A DNA stretch of 64,000 nucleotides from Bacillus sp. FJAT-27264. Its GTDB lineage: Bacteria > Bacillota > Bacilli > Paenibacillales > Paenibacillaceae. The position numbers were made by a program, and so were the translations under genes. The notes under the pieces were generated by a model. That model was not told the origin of the DNA, made no database searches, and was given only the letters and a program-made list of their open reading frames with translations. Each line of letters opens with the position of its first letter. Within the stretch, counting starts at the first letter, position 1. Positions 57,553-64,000 of this stretch are shown one piece after another. The DNA lies in NCBI RefSeq assembly GCF_001682855.1, contig NZ_MAQW01000002.1:62694-126693 (forward strand). The letters run 5' to 3'.

Positions 57553-57777
57553 CTAGATTCCCCTCTATAATACTCCCATAGGTGGAGGCACGGGAGCGTG
57601 ATGTGTACTCCATGAGAAGCGGACCGTCAACTAGATCTCGGCTAAATACGAGCGCTGCCAAGTGATGATTAATCGGTGGAAAGCAGAGTTCTTGCGCACG
57701 CTTCGACCTTTTCGAGAAGAAGGTAGGCGAAGTCAGCAGAATGAGAAAGGAGTATTGAATCCACGCAGGTGAAAGTA
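57553..57777. other. Spacer between lasso B2 and C with an open frame
   Basis: A minus-strand frame without stop codons spans this spacer. It starts +1 relative to the end of B2 and runs into the first codons of C. It has no family resemblance. The plus strand carries a segment (INRWKAEFL) resembling IS3-type OrfA proteins. It is probably a mobile-element scar. Confidence 0.3.
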
Positions 57778-58200
57778 TTATCCTTCTTCTGTCGAAAGGA
57801 TAATCTTAAATTGATCGGTATATTGAGAATCCTCATTCACGTTGTGTCCGTTAAGTACTAACCACGCATGTGCAGTAAATGGCATCTTACGAACGCCGAC
57901 AACTAATTCTACTGGTAGATAAAATTTCTTCCGTAAATACTGGTAGCCGAGAAAAGAACGATGCATACATTGCGCAGAACGTGGATACACAGTGCAGACG
58001 TAATCAATTGTCATCAAGAACTTATTAACCTCTTCTTCATCATGATGAGTTAGCAGCAATTTTTGCACACCAACTGATGAAGGTAGTGGATAACGTTTAA
58101 CATGTCTTCTGAACAATCTTTCAAATCCGACTATCTGTAATCCAAGATCAATTTTAAATAGTGAGAAATAGAGTTTGATAAATTCCCACTTACTCATCAT
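57778..58200 (-). CDS. Lasso peptide B2 leader peptidase (transglutaminase-like)
   Basis: 140 residues. The catalytic Cys lies in RSAQCMHRSFLGY and His in FTAHAWLVLNG; the acidic residue follows in NEDSQY. This is the Cys-His-Asp layout of lasso B2 proteases that cut the leader. The ATG overlaps the B1 stop by 4 nt. Length agrees with B2-only proteins. Confidence 0.92.
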   Translation of the reverse strand: MMSKWEFIKLYFSLFKIDLGLQIVGFERLFRRHVKRYPLPSSVGVQKLLLTHHDEEEVNKFLMTIDYVCTVYPRSAQCMHRSFLGYQYLRKKFYLPVELVVGVRKMPFTAHAWLVLNGHNVNEDSQYTDQFKIILSTEEG

Positions 58201-58460
58201 AATCTTTTCACCTTAATGAGTTTACTTCGTTTCAGTTCAGTAATGAAATTCTCCACATCTATATATAACTGTTGCTTCGAGACATTAGCATATTTGTGCT
58301 GTAACAGAATAACAATAGCATCTATGTTAAGACCAGATTCAATACCACTCCATATATCAGCACCTATCTCATCTATGCCATAGAATAGACCTCGTTTGGT
58401 ATCTAACAATACTTTCTCTCCCTCTTGGTCGACAGTTCTAACATATGATTTAATCTTCAC
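58197..58460 (-). CDS. Lasso peptide B1 (RRE domain, PqqD-like)
   Basis: 87 residues of the PqqD-like RiPP recognition element: strands DTKRGLFYGIDEIGADIWSG, helical C-terminus. It binds the leader and delivers the precursor to B2 and C. Overlaps B2. Confidence 0.9.
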   Translation of the reverse strand: MKIKSYVRTVDQEGEKVLLDTKRGLFYGIDEIGADIWSGIESGLNIDAIVILLQHKYANVSKQQLYIDVENFITELKRSKLIKVKRL

Positions 58461-58512
58461 TGTTTTTTACTCACCCCAAGTGAACAATATCAATTGACAT
58501 TCATTATGTATC

Positions 58513-58551
58513 GTTAACACATGCAGAGATATCATCCCTGCATATGTTAAC
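58513..58551. promoter_or_regulatory. Hairpin between precursor and B1 genes
   Basis: 14-bp arms (GTTAACACATGCAG and complement) with one mismatch. No U-tract follows on the minus strand. Probably a processing or stability hairpin that sets precursor mRNA above biosynthetic mRNA. Confidence 0.6.
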
Positions 58552-58577
58552 AGGTACTTATCTTCTACAATCAAATC

Positions 58578-58802
58578 TTAACAATTGGCATTTGAATAAC
58601 ATGTATCCGGAGGATCTTTGATCTGACAGACAGTCTCATAATTACAATTATTACCACTTACACAATTTTTCTGAAGATACTCATAATAGTCTGTTCTATC
58701 AAGATAAATGTTCTCAGCTCCCCAACCACAACTTCCCTGAATAAGATCCTTTGACTTGCCGAACGCGACTAACTTCGGCGCTGAATAAATCTGATTGATC
58801 AA
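58578..58802 (-). CDS. Lasso-type precursor peptide with an exceptionally long Cys-rich core
   Basis: 74 residues starting at a TTG (58802) seven bases after GGAGG; the frame could be read from a TTG at 58817, but that lies over the ribosome site. The leader carries YSAPKLVAFG, matching the lasso leader motif YxxPxLxxxG, and ends LIQ before Gly. The predicted core begins GSCGWGAE, giving a Gly1-Glu8 ring of eight residues. It continues for 44 more residues, core total 52, with cysteines at core positions 3, 25, 31, 37, 46 and 52. Known lasso cores are mostly 15-26 residues. Position -2 is Ile where Thr is usual. The start of the core is inferred. Confidence 0.72.
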   Translation of the reverse strand: MINQIYSAPKLVAFGKSKDLIQGSCGWGAENIYLDRTDYYEYLQKNCVSGNNCNYETVCQIKDPPDTCYSNANC

Positions 58803-58865
58803 AAAATTACCTCCCAATTATTGATTTTGTTGTATACATAGTTTTATATTTACAACACTTCCTCA

Positions 58866-58893
58866 TATTAACATCAAAATCTATCAAATTCAA
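58866..58893 (-). promoter_or_regulatory. Promoter of the lasso cluster
   Basis: TTGAAT, a 16-bp spacer and TTAATA on the minus strand, with a GTTGTA...TACAAC inverted repeat just downstream. Confidence 0.45.
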
Positions 58894-58929
58894 TATTTTT
58901 CTAAAATTTGTAGTATTATCTCGAATTAT

Positions 58930-59290
58930 GGACCCTCCTCGTTCTATTCGCCAAGTTTCTCGCCAAAACAAATTAGGTCAGACGATTGAACCGCTCGTCT
59001 TTTGATATCGTTAAAATATGGCTCGTGTCTCGCTGAAAGCGTCGTAGACTACCGCTGTTCTATTGAGCTAACGTTTCCCGTTAAAATTCCGGTTAACTGA
59101 ATAATTTGAAGTTTGAACAAAAAAGAGCGCCTCTGTAACATGGGAGTTGAATAACGGGTCTACAGCCCTTTTATTCTCACCATTTAGGAGGTCGCTCTAC
59201 TATGAAGTTTAAAGTTTAATACAAGCAAAATCATTGACGTCTTAGTATTACGGTTTAAAGTACACTTTAAGTCAAAGCTGCCAGGATTTC
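58930..59290. mobile_element. Degenerate insertion-sequence remnant between lasso cluster and phosphatase
   Basis: About 360 bp without a gene. On the plus strand a ribosome site (TAGGAGG) and ATG (59202) begin MKFKV then a stop. The continuing frame (RFKVHFKSKLPGF) resembles an IS4-type transposase start. AGAGCG/CGCTCT arms lie upstream. No complete element. Confidence 0.3.
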
Positions 59291-59295
59291 GTTCT

Positions 59296-59922
59296 CTACA
59301 TCCGGTTGACCATTTGAACTTCCTGCTCTCGCTCAAACTGTTTTCCGTTCCAGCGCAGGATTCTTATACTGGCGTTTCCTACTTTCTCGCTTGACTTGAT
59401 ATCGTCTATCCGTTTCTGTGCGGCGGAAATCAGCAGCATGTTCACAATAACAGAATGTGTAACGAGCAGAAAGCCTCCCCCTTCTCCGGCGAAATCCCTC
59501 TGTATCCTTGCTAAAAGTCTGCCTGTTCGGACCGCAACTGCTTGAAAGGTCTCCCCTGTGGCGGGCTTGTAATGTTCTGGATCATTACGGAATGCCTCAT
59601 AGTCCGCCGGAAATTTATCTTGAACATCCTCCCAGGTAAACCCCTCCCATAACGGAACATCCATTTCGGCAAGATCTGTCAAGGTCTCTACGGCTACAGG
59701 TCCGGCGATAATTTCAGCCGTTGATCGCGCTCTGAGACTGGGGCTGGAAAATACTTTACGCCACTGTACATCCCTAAGCTTCCCGGCAAGCTTATCTGCC
59801 TGCTTGCGGCCTAAGTCAGTTAGGGGAGAGTCATTGCGAGACTCCAAAATCCCGTTGGCATTGGCGATACTTTCGCCATGTCTAACGACATACAGTCTTA
59901 ATAAGGAAGTTGTTAGAGTCAC
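59296..59922 (-). CDS. Histidine phosphatase family protein
   Basis: 208 residues with the RHG motif (YVVRHGESIANANG) and second His in VTHSVIVNM, of the phosphoglycerate mutase/GpmB-like branch. Substrate unknown. The start overlaps the stop of the upstream metallopeptidase gene by 4 nt, so the two are coupled. Confidence 0.9.
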   Translation of the reverse strand: MTLTTSLLRLYVVRHGESIANANGILESRNDSPLTDLGRKQADKLAGKLRDVQWRKVFSSPSLRARSTAEIIAGPVAVETLTDLAEMDVPLWEGFTWEDVQDKFPADYEAFRNDPEHYKPATGETFQAVAVRTGRLLARIQRDFAGEGGGFLLVTHSVIVNMLLISAAQKRIDDIKSSEKVGNASIRILRWNGKQFEREQEVQMVNRM

Positions 59923-61232
59923 TGAAATGTAACTCCCTCCTTGGCCGGATCGTAAGCCAGTTCTTCAATGATATGGGGCTTCGTCCAGGTCTGCGAATTA
60001 GCCGATACTGTAGGCGCCAGAATCTCCCGCCAATCGAAGCAGCCGATGATGGTCTGTTGGTATTTGCCTCCGCTGATCTTCCGATCAGCATCAAGGATGT
60101 TTTGCAGCACTTTACTATAGGTCAACTTATCCGGTCTAGTCTGCTTCCAGGCTTCGGCCATCAAGTTGCCCAAGAAATCCCTCGCGTCAATCAAGCAGTC
60201 CCTGAATTGATCCTCGTTGCCCGCATACAGCTGTTCAAATTCCTTCTGGATCACCGCTGCTTCACTTGGATTGTGGTGGGTATCGTAACTTCGTCTGCCC
60301 AAATCCGTAGATATCAGATTCCGCTCGATCAGGGCAATTTGGAAGACCTCAACCAGAATGTCAAATACGCCTCCCGTAAAAGGTTCCGATAATGCATGCT
60401 CTTCCCGCCTCCAAGGTTCTTCACCACTTCTCTCTCTAACATCGGACAGCTTGCGGTCATTAAATGCCAGCCGGATAAAGCGATTCAACCCAAATTCTCC
60501 CAGCCGGGATAATTCATTTTCTGTAAACAGGTTGCCGCTTGTATGTTCAAGCAGTTCGTCGAGCACAGTGTTGAAATGCAGCGAAGCCACGATGGCGACC
60601 AGATCCCCGAAGGCTTCATGATGGCCATGATATTCCTCCGTATCATTCCCATTGCTTGGATATCCAATGATTTGGTCCTTGATAAAGTGGCCTTCTTCAT
60701 GCGAAAGCACATCAAAATTCTCACAGTATGGATATCTTTTTCCCGCATCCTCTGCGTAACCGAACTCAAGAAAATTGGAGCCAGCCTGTGCATTGTTCCA
60801 ATCAATTAGCGGAATAAGCAGTAGTTTCTGTGGGGGAGTAATTTTAATCTTAAAATAATCCTCCCATATATCCTGCGTTCTTCTGATGGTAGCAAACATT
60901 GCGGCAGCGGAGAATTCACGAGATCCGGGCTGCACATGATCGAAATGCCCCTGCGCGTCCGGCTGAAGTGGCGGATTGCGTTTTCCGGTATAGGGAGGGC
61001 CCTCCCCATTTCGGTAAGGTCGCTTTCCGACTGCGTCGATGACGTACTGCCTGTCGTCCTCCGGGCCAGCTTGGATAGAACCTGGTTCGGCATTTAAATA
61101 AATAACCTCAGGCTTCTGAAATCCTTGAATACCTCTAAACTGGGGATAGACCAAAAATCTGGTCCCCTTCTCTCTCACTTTCCGATCCAATTGTCTGGAC
61201 ACAATGCACAGCTCCTTTATCCAAGTATTCAT
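59919..61232 (-). CDS. Putative gluzincin metallopeptidase
   Basis: 437 residues. A zinc motif HEEGH lies in LSHEEGHFIKD, with a downstream HHEAFGDLVA that fits the third ligand E of gluzincins (M4/M36-like). No signal peptide is visible, so it may act inside the cell. Family assignment rests on the two motifs only. It is co-transcribed with a histidine phosphatase. Confidence 0.65.
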   Translation of the reverse strand: MNTWIKELCIVSRQLDRKVREKGTRFLVYPQFRGIQGFQKPEVIYLNAEPGSIQAGPEDDRQYVIDAVGKRPYRNGEGPPYTGKRNPPLQPDAQGHFDHVQPGSREFSAAAMFATIRRTQDIWEDYFKIKITPPQKLLLIPLIDWNNAQAGSNFLEFGYAEDAGKRYPYCENFDVLSHEEGHFIKDQIIGYPSNGNDTEEYHGHHEAFGDLVAIVASLHFNTVLDELLEHTSGNLFTENELSRLGEFGLNRFIRLAFNDRKLSDVRERSGEEPWRREEHALSEPFTGGVFDILVEVFQIALIERNLISTDLGRRSYDTHHNPSEAAVIQKEFEQLYAGNEDQFRDCLIDARDFLGNLMAEAWKQTRPDKLTYSKVLQNILDADRKISGGKYQQTIIGCFDWREILAPTVSANSQTWTKPHIIEELAYDPAKEGVTFQ

Positions 61233-61646
61233 GGCAACTCAGTTGCGGAATAACCGCTTGTGAAATTATCCCCATAATTCTTAGTTCCATTACACTTGTC
61301 TTATGCTAAATTTTGGACCTTAGAATGAGTGAAAGGCTTCCTTCCTTTTCCGATCACAAACCTTACTCCCGTCTGTCCCTCACTGAGCGTATTTTTATCA
61401 TGCTGATTGTGTCAGTTGTTTCATTAGGCTAAACTACCCTTTAGCTTAACAACAGAAAGAGCAGTTGCCGTGGCGGCAAACTGCTCTTTGGATTGCTGAA
61501 CTAAAGATTTCTGTTAGATCAATATCCTGTAATGTGAGAACACCTGAAGGTTCCAACGGTGCATACGATTTTGATTCGGCATACAAAGGAAACTAATCTA
61601 ATTAACAGCATGTACATTATTTTTGAAATCACATATGTAAGATAAA
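61233..61646. other. Intergenic region with a hairpin
   Basis: Holds a hairpin at 61456-61489 (AAAGAGCAGTTGCCG/CGGCAAACTGCTCTTT) near the end of the downstream sigma operon, probably its terminator. The rest shows nothing. Confidence 0.5.
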
Positions 61647-61892
61647 TTACGGTTCATTCTGAAGGAGTTGGCAACAAAACTCGGTAAAGCCAGGTGTTTT
61701 GTTTATATCATAGGTTAGTATTTTTCCCATTATAGTTTCAATAATATTCTGCTCAAGATCATCTTGCCGATCTAGTTTAAATTTGTTTCTTGCTCTGCGA
61801 ATGATAGGTTTAAAGCAGGAGATAATTTGCTGCATGGCGTCACTATCACCATTCTGAACTTGTAAAACTAAATCGAATAATTCAGTCTCCAT
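61647..61892 (-). CDS. RsoA-like small HTH partner of a SigO-type sigma factor
   Basis: 81 residues from the ATG at 61892 (METELFDLVLQV); an earlier GTG at 61904 is possible. Length and the ARNKFKLDRQDDLEQ segment resemble B. subtilis RsoA, the co-sigma subunit contributing region 2-like function. It overlaps the YvrJ-like stop by 11 nt. Confidence 0.65.
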   Translation of the reverse strand: METELFDLVLQVQNGDSDAMQQIISCFKPIIRRARNKFKLDRQDDLEQNIIETIMGKILTYDINKTPGFTEFCCQLLQNEP

Positions 61893-62061
61893 GGCGTTCT
61901 CCACTCATATTTTTATTAATAACTTCTGTAAGCTTTAATATACTTTCCGTTAATGTCTCTAATTTTTTCTCAAAGCGCACAAGTAGATATCCAGTCAACA
62001 CAATCGGGAATCCAATTTGACTTATTGCAGTAAGTAAATATGCTAGAGGTTGGGTCTCCAT
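61882..62061 (-). CDS. YvrJ-family small membrane protein
   Basis: 59 residues on the minus strand: METQPLAYLL..., a hydrophobic helix (IGFPIVLTGYLLVRFEKKLE) and a short coiled-coil tail. Same frame runs cleanly from the ATG after AGGAAGGGG to a stop overlapping the RsoA-like start. YvrJ proteins accompany SigO/RsoA genes in Bacillota. Function unknown. Confidence 0.7.
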   Translation of the reverse strand: METQPLAYLLTAISQIGFPIVLTGYLLVRFEKKLETLTESILKLTEVINKNMSGERHGD

Positions 62062-62065
62062 ATCA

Positions 62066-62668
62066 TCACGCCCCTTCCTGTATAGCAGATCGCAGTTTTT
62101 TTAATGCAAGGTTTCTAACCTTAGATACTGCCTGCGGTGTTACAGCTATCATTTTCGCAATTTCCTTATCTTTATAGCCAAGAGCATAAGAAAGTGTGAT
62201 AATCAGTTGCTGTTTACTCGAGAGAGAAACGAAAGCGTTTTCCAGACCCTCGTTGGATATAGCTTCTAAAAACTGAGAAGGATTATGATAGATCGGTTCA
62301 GAATCTGGTTTTGTTCCACTGGTTAGCAATAATTCTCCAAGAATTCCATTCCCCTCTTCGCCCCCAACTGGTTGATCAAAAATCAGCGGATTTCTAGAAT
62401 CATTTTTCTGGTTTGATCGCATTTGTCCGAGCGTACAATAATTGATCGTTGTCGACAGAAATTTAATAAATCGTATCTGGAAGAAATGCTTACGAAACCG
62501 AATCTCCAACTGTTCTTGACTCTCTGAGTCACCCTCAAGCGACTTCAGAAGTAACTCAATATTCTGATCCTTATTAAAAAATTCCTGGATGATTCGCTCC
62601 GAAAAAATTGATTGGTGAGTACTAGAATAACTGCGAAATAATTCTCTTTGTCTCTCAGTTAGTGCCAA
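62066..62668 (-). CDS. SigO-type sigma factor (YvrI-like)
   Basis: About 200 residues from a TTG at 62668 that follows GGGGGTG; a GTG at 62683 is also possible. The C-terminal region-4 HTH (LSYALGYKDKEIAKMIAVTPQAVSKVRNLALKKL) is plain, the N-terminal part lacks a full region 2, as in SigO, which needs RsoA. It sits first in sigO-yvrJ-rsoA order. Confidence 0.7.
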   Translation of the reverse strand: MALTERQRELFRSYSSTHQSIFSERIIQEFFNKDQNIELLLKSLEGDSESQEQLEIRFRKHFFQIRFIKFLSTTINYCTLGQMRSNQKNDSRNPLIFDQPVGGEEGNGILGELLLTSGTKPDSEPIYHNPSQFLEAISNEGLENAFVSLSSKQQLIITLSYALGYKDKEIAKMIAVTPQAVSKVRNLALKKLRSAIQEGA

Positions 62669-62689
62669 TCGGATCACCCCCACGATTAA

Positions 62690-63072
62690 TTCTTTCTACT
62701 ATTAAGGTGTTTTTAGGGGAAATAAAAACAACCTAATATAATCTAACAACCCTATTTTTTATGAAAACCTCCTTTTTTTGTAATAATTATAGCTATCAAT
62801 ACATTTAACATCTTACTTGATAGATCTTCCGTGATAGGATTACATATAATCCATTTCATTAATGTTTTAAGGTTCTTCTGACGTATTTGATGGTTCAGAA
62901 TTAAATCCGAACAGCAAAACTAACATCTAGGATTAAGCTTTGAATAATTAGATTAATTTTGTTTATAATAGAAACTTTTCCCTTATTTCACGCGTCTTTA
63001 TTGATGTTAGCTGCTTCACATCCATTCGAAATGGCTAATAAATTTTACACAGGAGAAACGGAGGCTTTTTAA
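62690..63072. other. AT-rich intergenic region
   Basis: No gene. It carries divergent promoters for the sigma operon and the lipoprotein, but none is clear. GGAGG precedes the lipoprotein GTG. Confidence 0.45.
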
Positions 63073-63933
63073 GTGAAACAATTTAAACTGCTTGTTCTAG
63101 CTATGTTTGTTATTTTTTCAATTGCGGGTTGTGCTAAAAATAATACCGGTAATTTACCCGGCAACAATTCGAGTACGGAAAGCCCCTCAGCTCCTCAAAG
63201 CTCATCGGACAATTCAGGAAAATCCAATCAACCTGAGTCTAAAGCGTTAGATCCAGGACAGTACTTTGCTAATGAAAACAATGGCACTGTGAAGAATACT
63301 GACAAACAGTTTGAGTGGGTATCTGGAAGCATAAGTGTAACCTCTGAAAAAATTAAATCTAAAGATGTCGGTCCAGATTCGGAGTACTTAGGTGAGATCC
63401 TTATCAAGGAAGGAGAACATTCGTATAAATTTAATCCAAAGAATAATGAACGACAATTTCAGTCCATTTCGTTATCTGCAGATCAAAAGTTACTGGCCAT
63501 TAGTTTGTTTAATGGAGCTGGATCAGATCTGTTTACAGTTGACCTCTCGAATGGAAATACGATCGACTTGAAAACTGAAATTATAACCAACACTAATGAA
63601 ACTATAGATACTGTTGCAGCCTATAACTGGTCTCCAACCGGTTATGACCTAGCGATAGCATATGGAGATACGAGCTCAAGTAAAATTGCTATCTATAACG
63701 CTGACAAAAACTCTTTTACCTTTGTCCCATCTCCATCAACCTTTATTTCAACAGCATTTGTATTATGGAACAAAGAGGGTCGTACCTTAGATTTTGTGAG
63801 CGAAAAACCATCTGATCAATATAAGCTGTACCGGTTTGATCTGCAAAATAATGAAGTTCATGATGTTGTTGACATCTCAAGAGATGACATTTCAAAGTTA
63901 GAAAATCTAAGTCCAAAATATATAGGAGAATAG
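63073..63933 (+). CDS. Lipoprotein with TolB-like beta-propeller repeats
   Basis: 286 residues from a GTG after GGAGG. Signal peptide with lipobox FSIAGCAKN (Cys at about 20), then a low-complexity Ser/Asn linker, then strands such as SISLSADQKLLAISLF and YNWSPTGYDLAIAYG, the pattern of WD40-like/TolB propeller repeats. Divergent from the SigO-like operon. A possible sensor partner; function unknown. Confidence 0.75.
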   Translation: MKQFKLLVLAMFVIFSIAGCAKNNTGNLPGNNSSTESPSAPQSSSDNSGKSNQPESKALDPGQYFANENNGTVKNTDKQFEWVSGSISVTSEKIKSKDVGPDSEYLGEILIKEGEHSYKFNPKNNERQFQSISLSADQKLLAISLFNGAGSDLFTVDLSNGNTIDLKTEIITNTNETIDTVAAYNWSPTGYDLAIAYGDTSSSKIAIYNADKNSFTFVPSPSTFISTAFVLWNKEGRTLDFVSEKPSDQYKLYRFDLQNNEVHDVVDISRDDISKLENLSPKYIGE

Positions 63934-63935
63934 AG

Positions 63936-63976
63936 AAAAAAACTTCCCTAGCCCATAGAGGCAAGGGAAGTTTTTT
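63936..63976 (+). terminator. Terminator of the lipoprotein gene
   Basis: AAAAAACTTCCCT/AGGGAAGTTTTTT hairpin. Confidence 0.9.
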
Positions 63977-64000
63977 AAGCTTAGATGTTGGCGATTGTGA

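Noticed and set aside
58803..58817. Upstream TTG as start of the lasso precursor
   Set aside because: It overlaps the GGAGG ribosome site; the TTG at 58802 has ideal spacing.

Overview
The window looks like a chromosomal stretch of a Paenibacillus-type Bacillota. Ribosome sites are strong AGGAGG types, many starts are TTG or GTG, and a T-box leader precedes an aromatic-biosynthesis gene. Secreted chitosan- and chitin-degrading enzymes, MntR-, ArsR-, HxlR- and MerR-type operators and a Bacillota-style lasso peptide cluster all fit. Most genes lie on the minus strand and no rRNA, tRNA or CRISPR array is visible. Genus is inferred from gene content only; no search was run.

1-16 kb is ordinary chromosome: the N-terminal part of a metal P-type ATPase, a very GC-rich PEP-utilising-like protein, MetY, an SPFH protein, a SulP permease, a DAHP synthase/chorismate mutase under a T-box, a hybrid histidine kinase, a luciferase-like monooxygenase, a cell-wall amidase and an MntH transporter. 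The ATPase and mntH share a near-identical MntR-like operator.

16-41 kb is rich in stress genes: arsR-arsB-arsC with a phosphatase gene, then an MFS/serine hydrolase pair with an Lrp regulator, a GH8 chitosanase, an SDR/AKR pair facing an HxlR regulator, and a GH18 chitinase. A thiol-redox regulon follows. Three promoters with the same 24-bp operator drive trxB-rhodanese-thioredoxin-OsmC, an ArsR-rhodanese fusion regulator and trxA. After a TetR-linked SDR/OsmC set comes a second arsenic operon, arsR-arsD-arsA, with no pump of its own.

41-46.3 kb is AT-rich accessory DNA with small enzymes and membrane proteins (methyltransferase, GNAT, DUF3139, HAD, PH-like, SdpI-like, NUDIX) and a MerR regulator beside a textbook MerR target promoter that has no evident target gene.

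47-58.9 kb holds the most interesting system, a minus-strand lasso peptide cluster: precursor, B1 (RRE), B2 (peptidase) and C (cyclase), then redoxin, MauE-like, an FtsX permease, MauE-like, redoxin, an ABC exporter, a LolD-like ATPase and a lipoprotein. The predicted precursor core is 52 residues long with six cysteines, far beyond ordinary lasso peptides. Two redoxin/MauE modules suggest dedicated disulfide formation in the long tail. IS remnants lie inside and beside the cluster.

59-64 kb has a metallopeptidase-histidine phosphatase pair, a SigO-YvrJ-RsoA-like split sigma factor operon (the middle gene is a 59-codon frame) and a lipoprotein.
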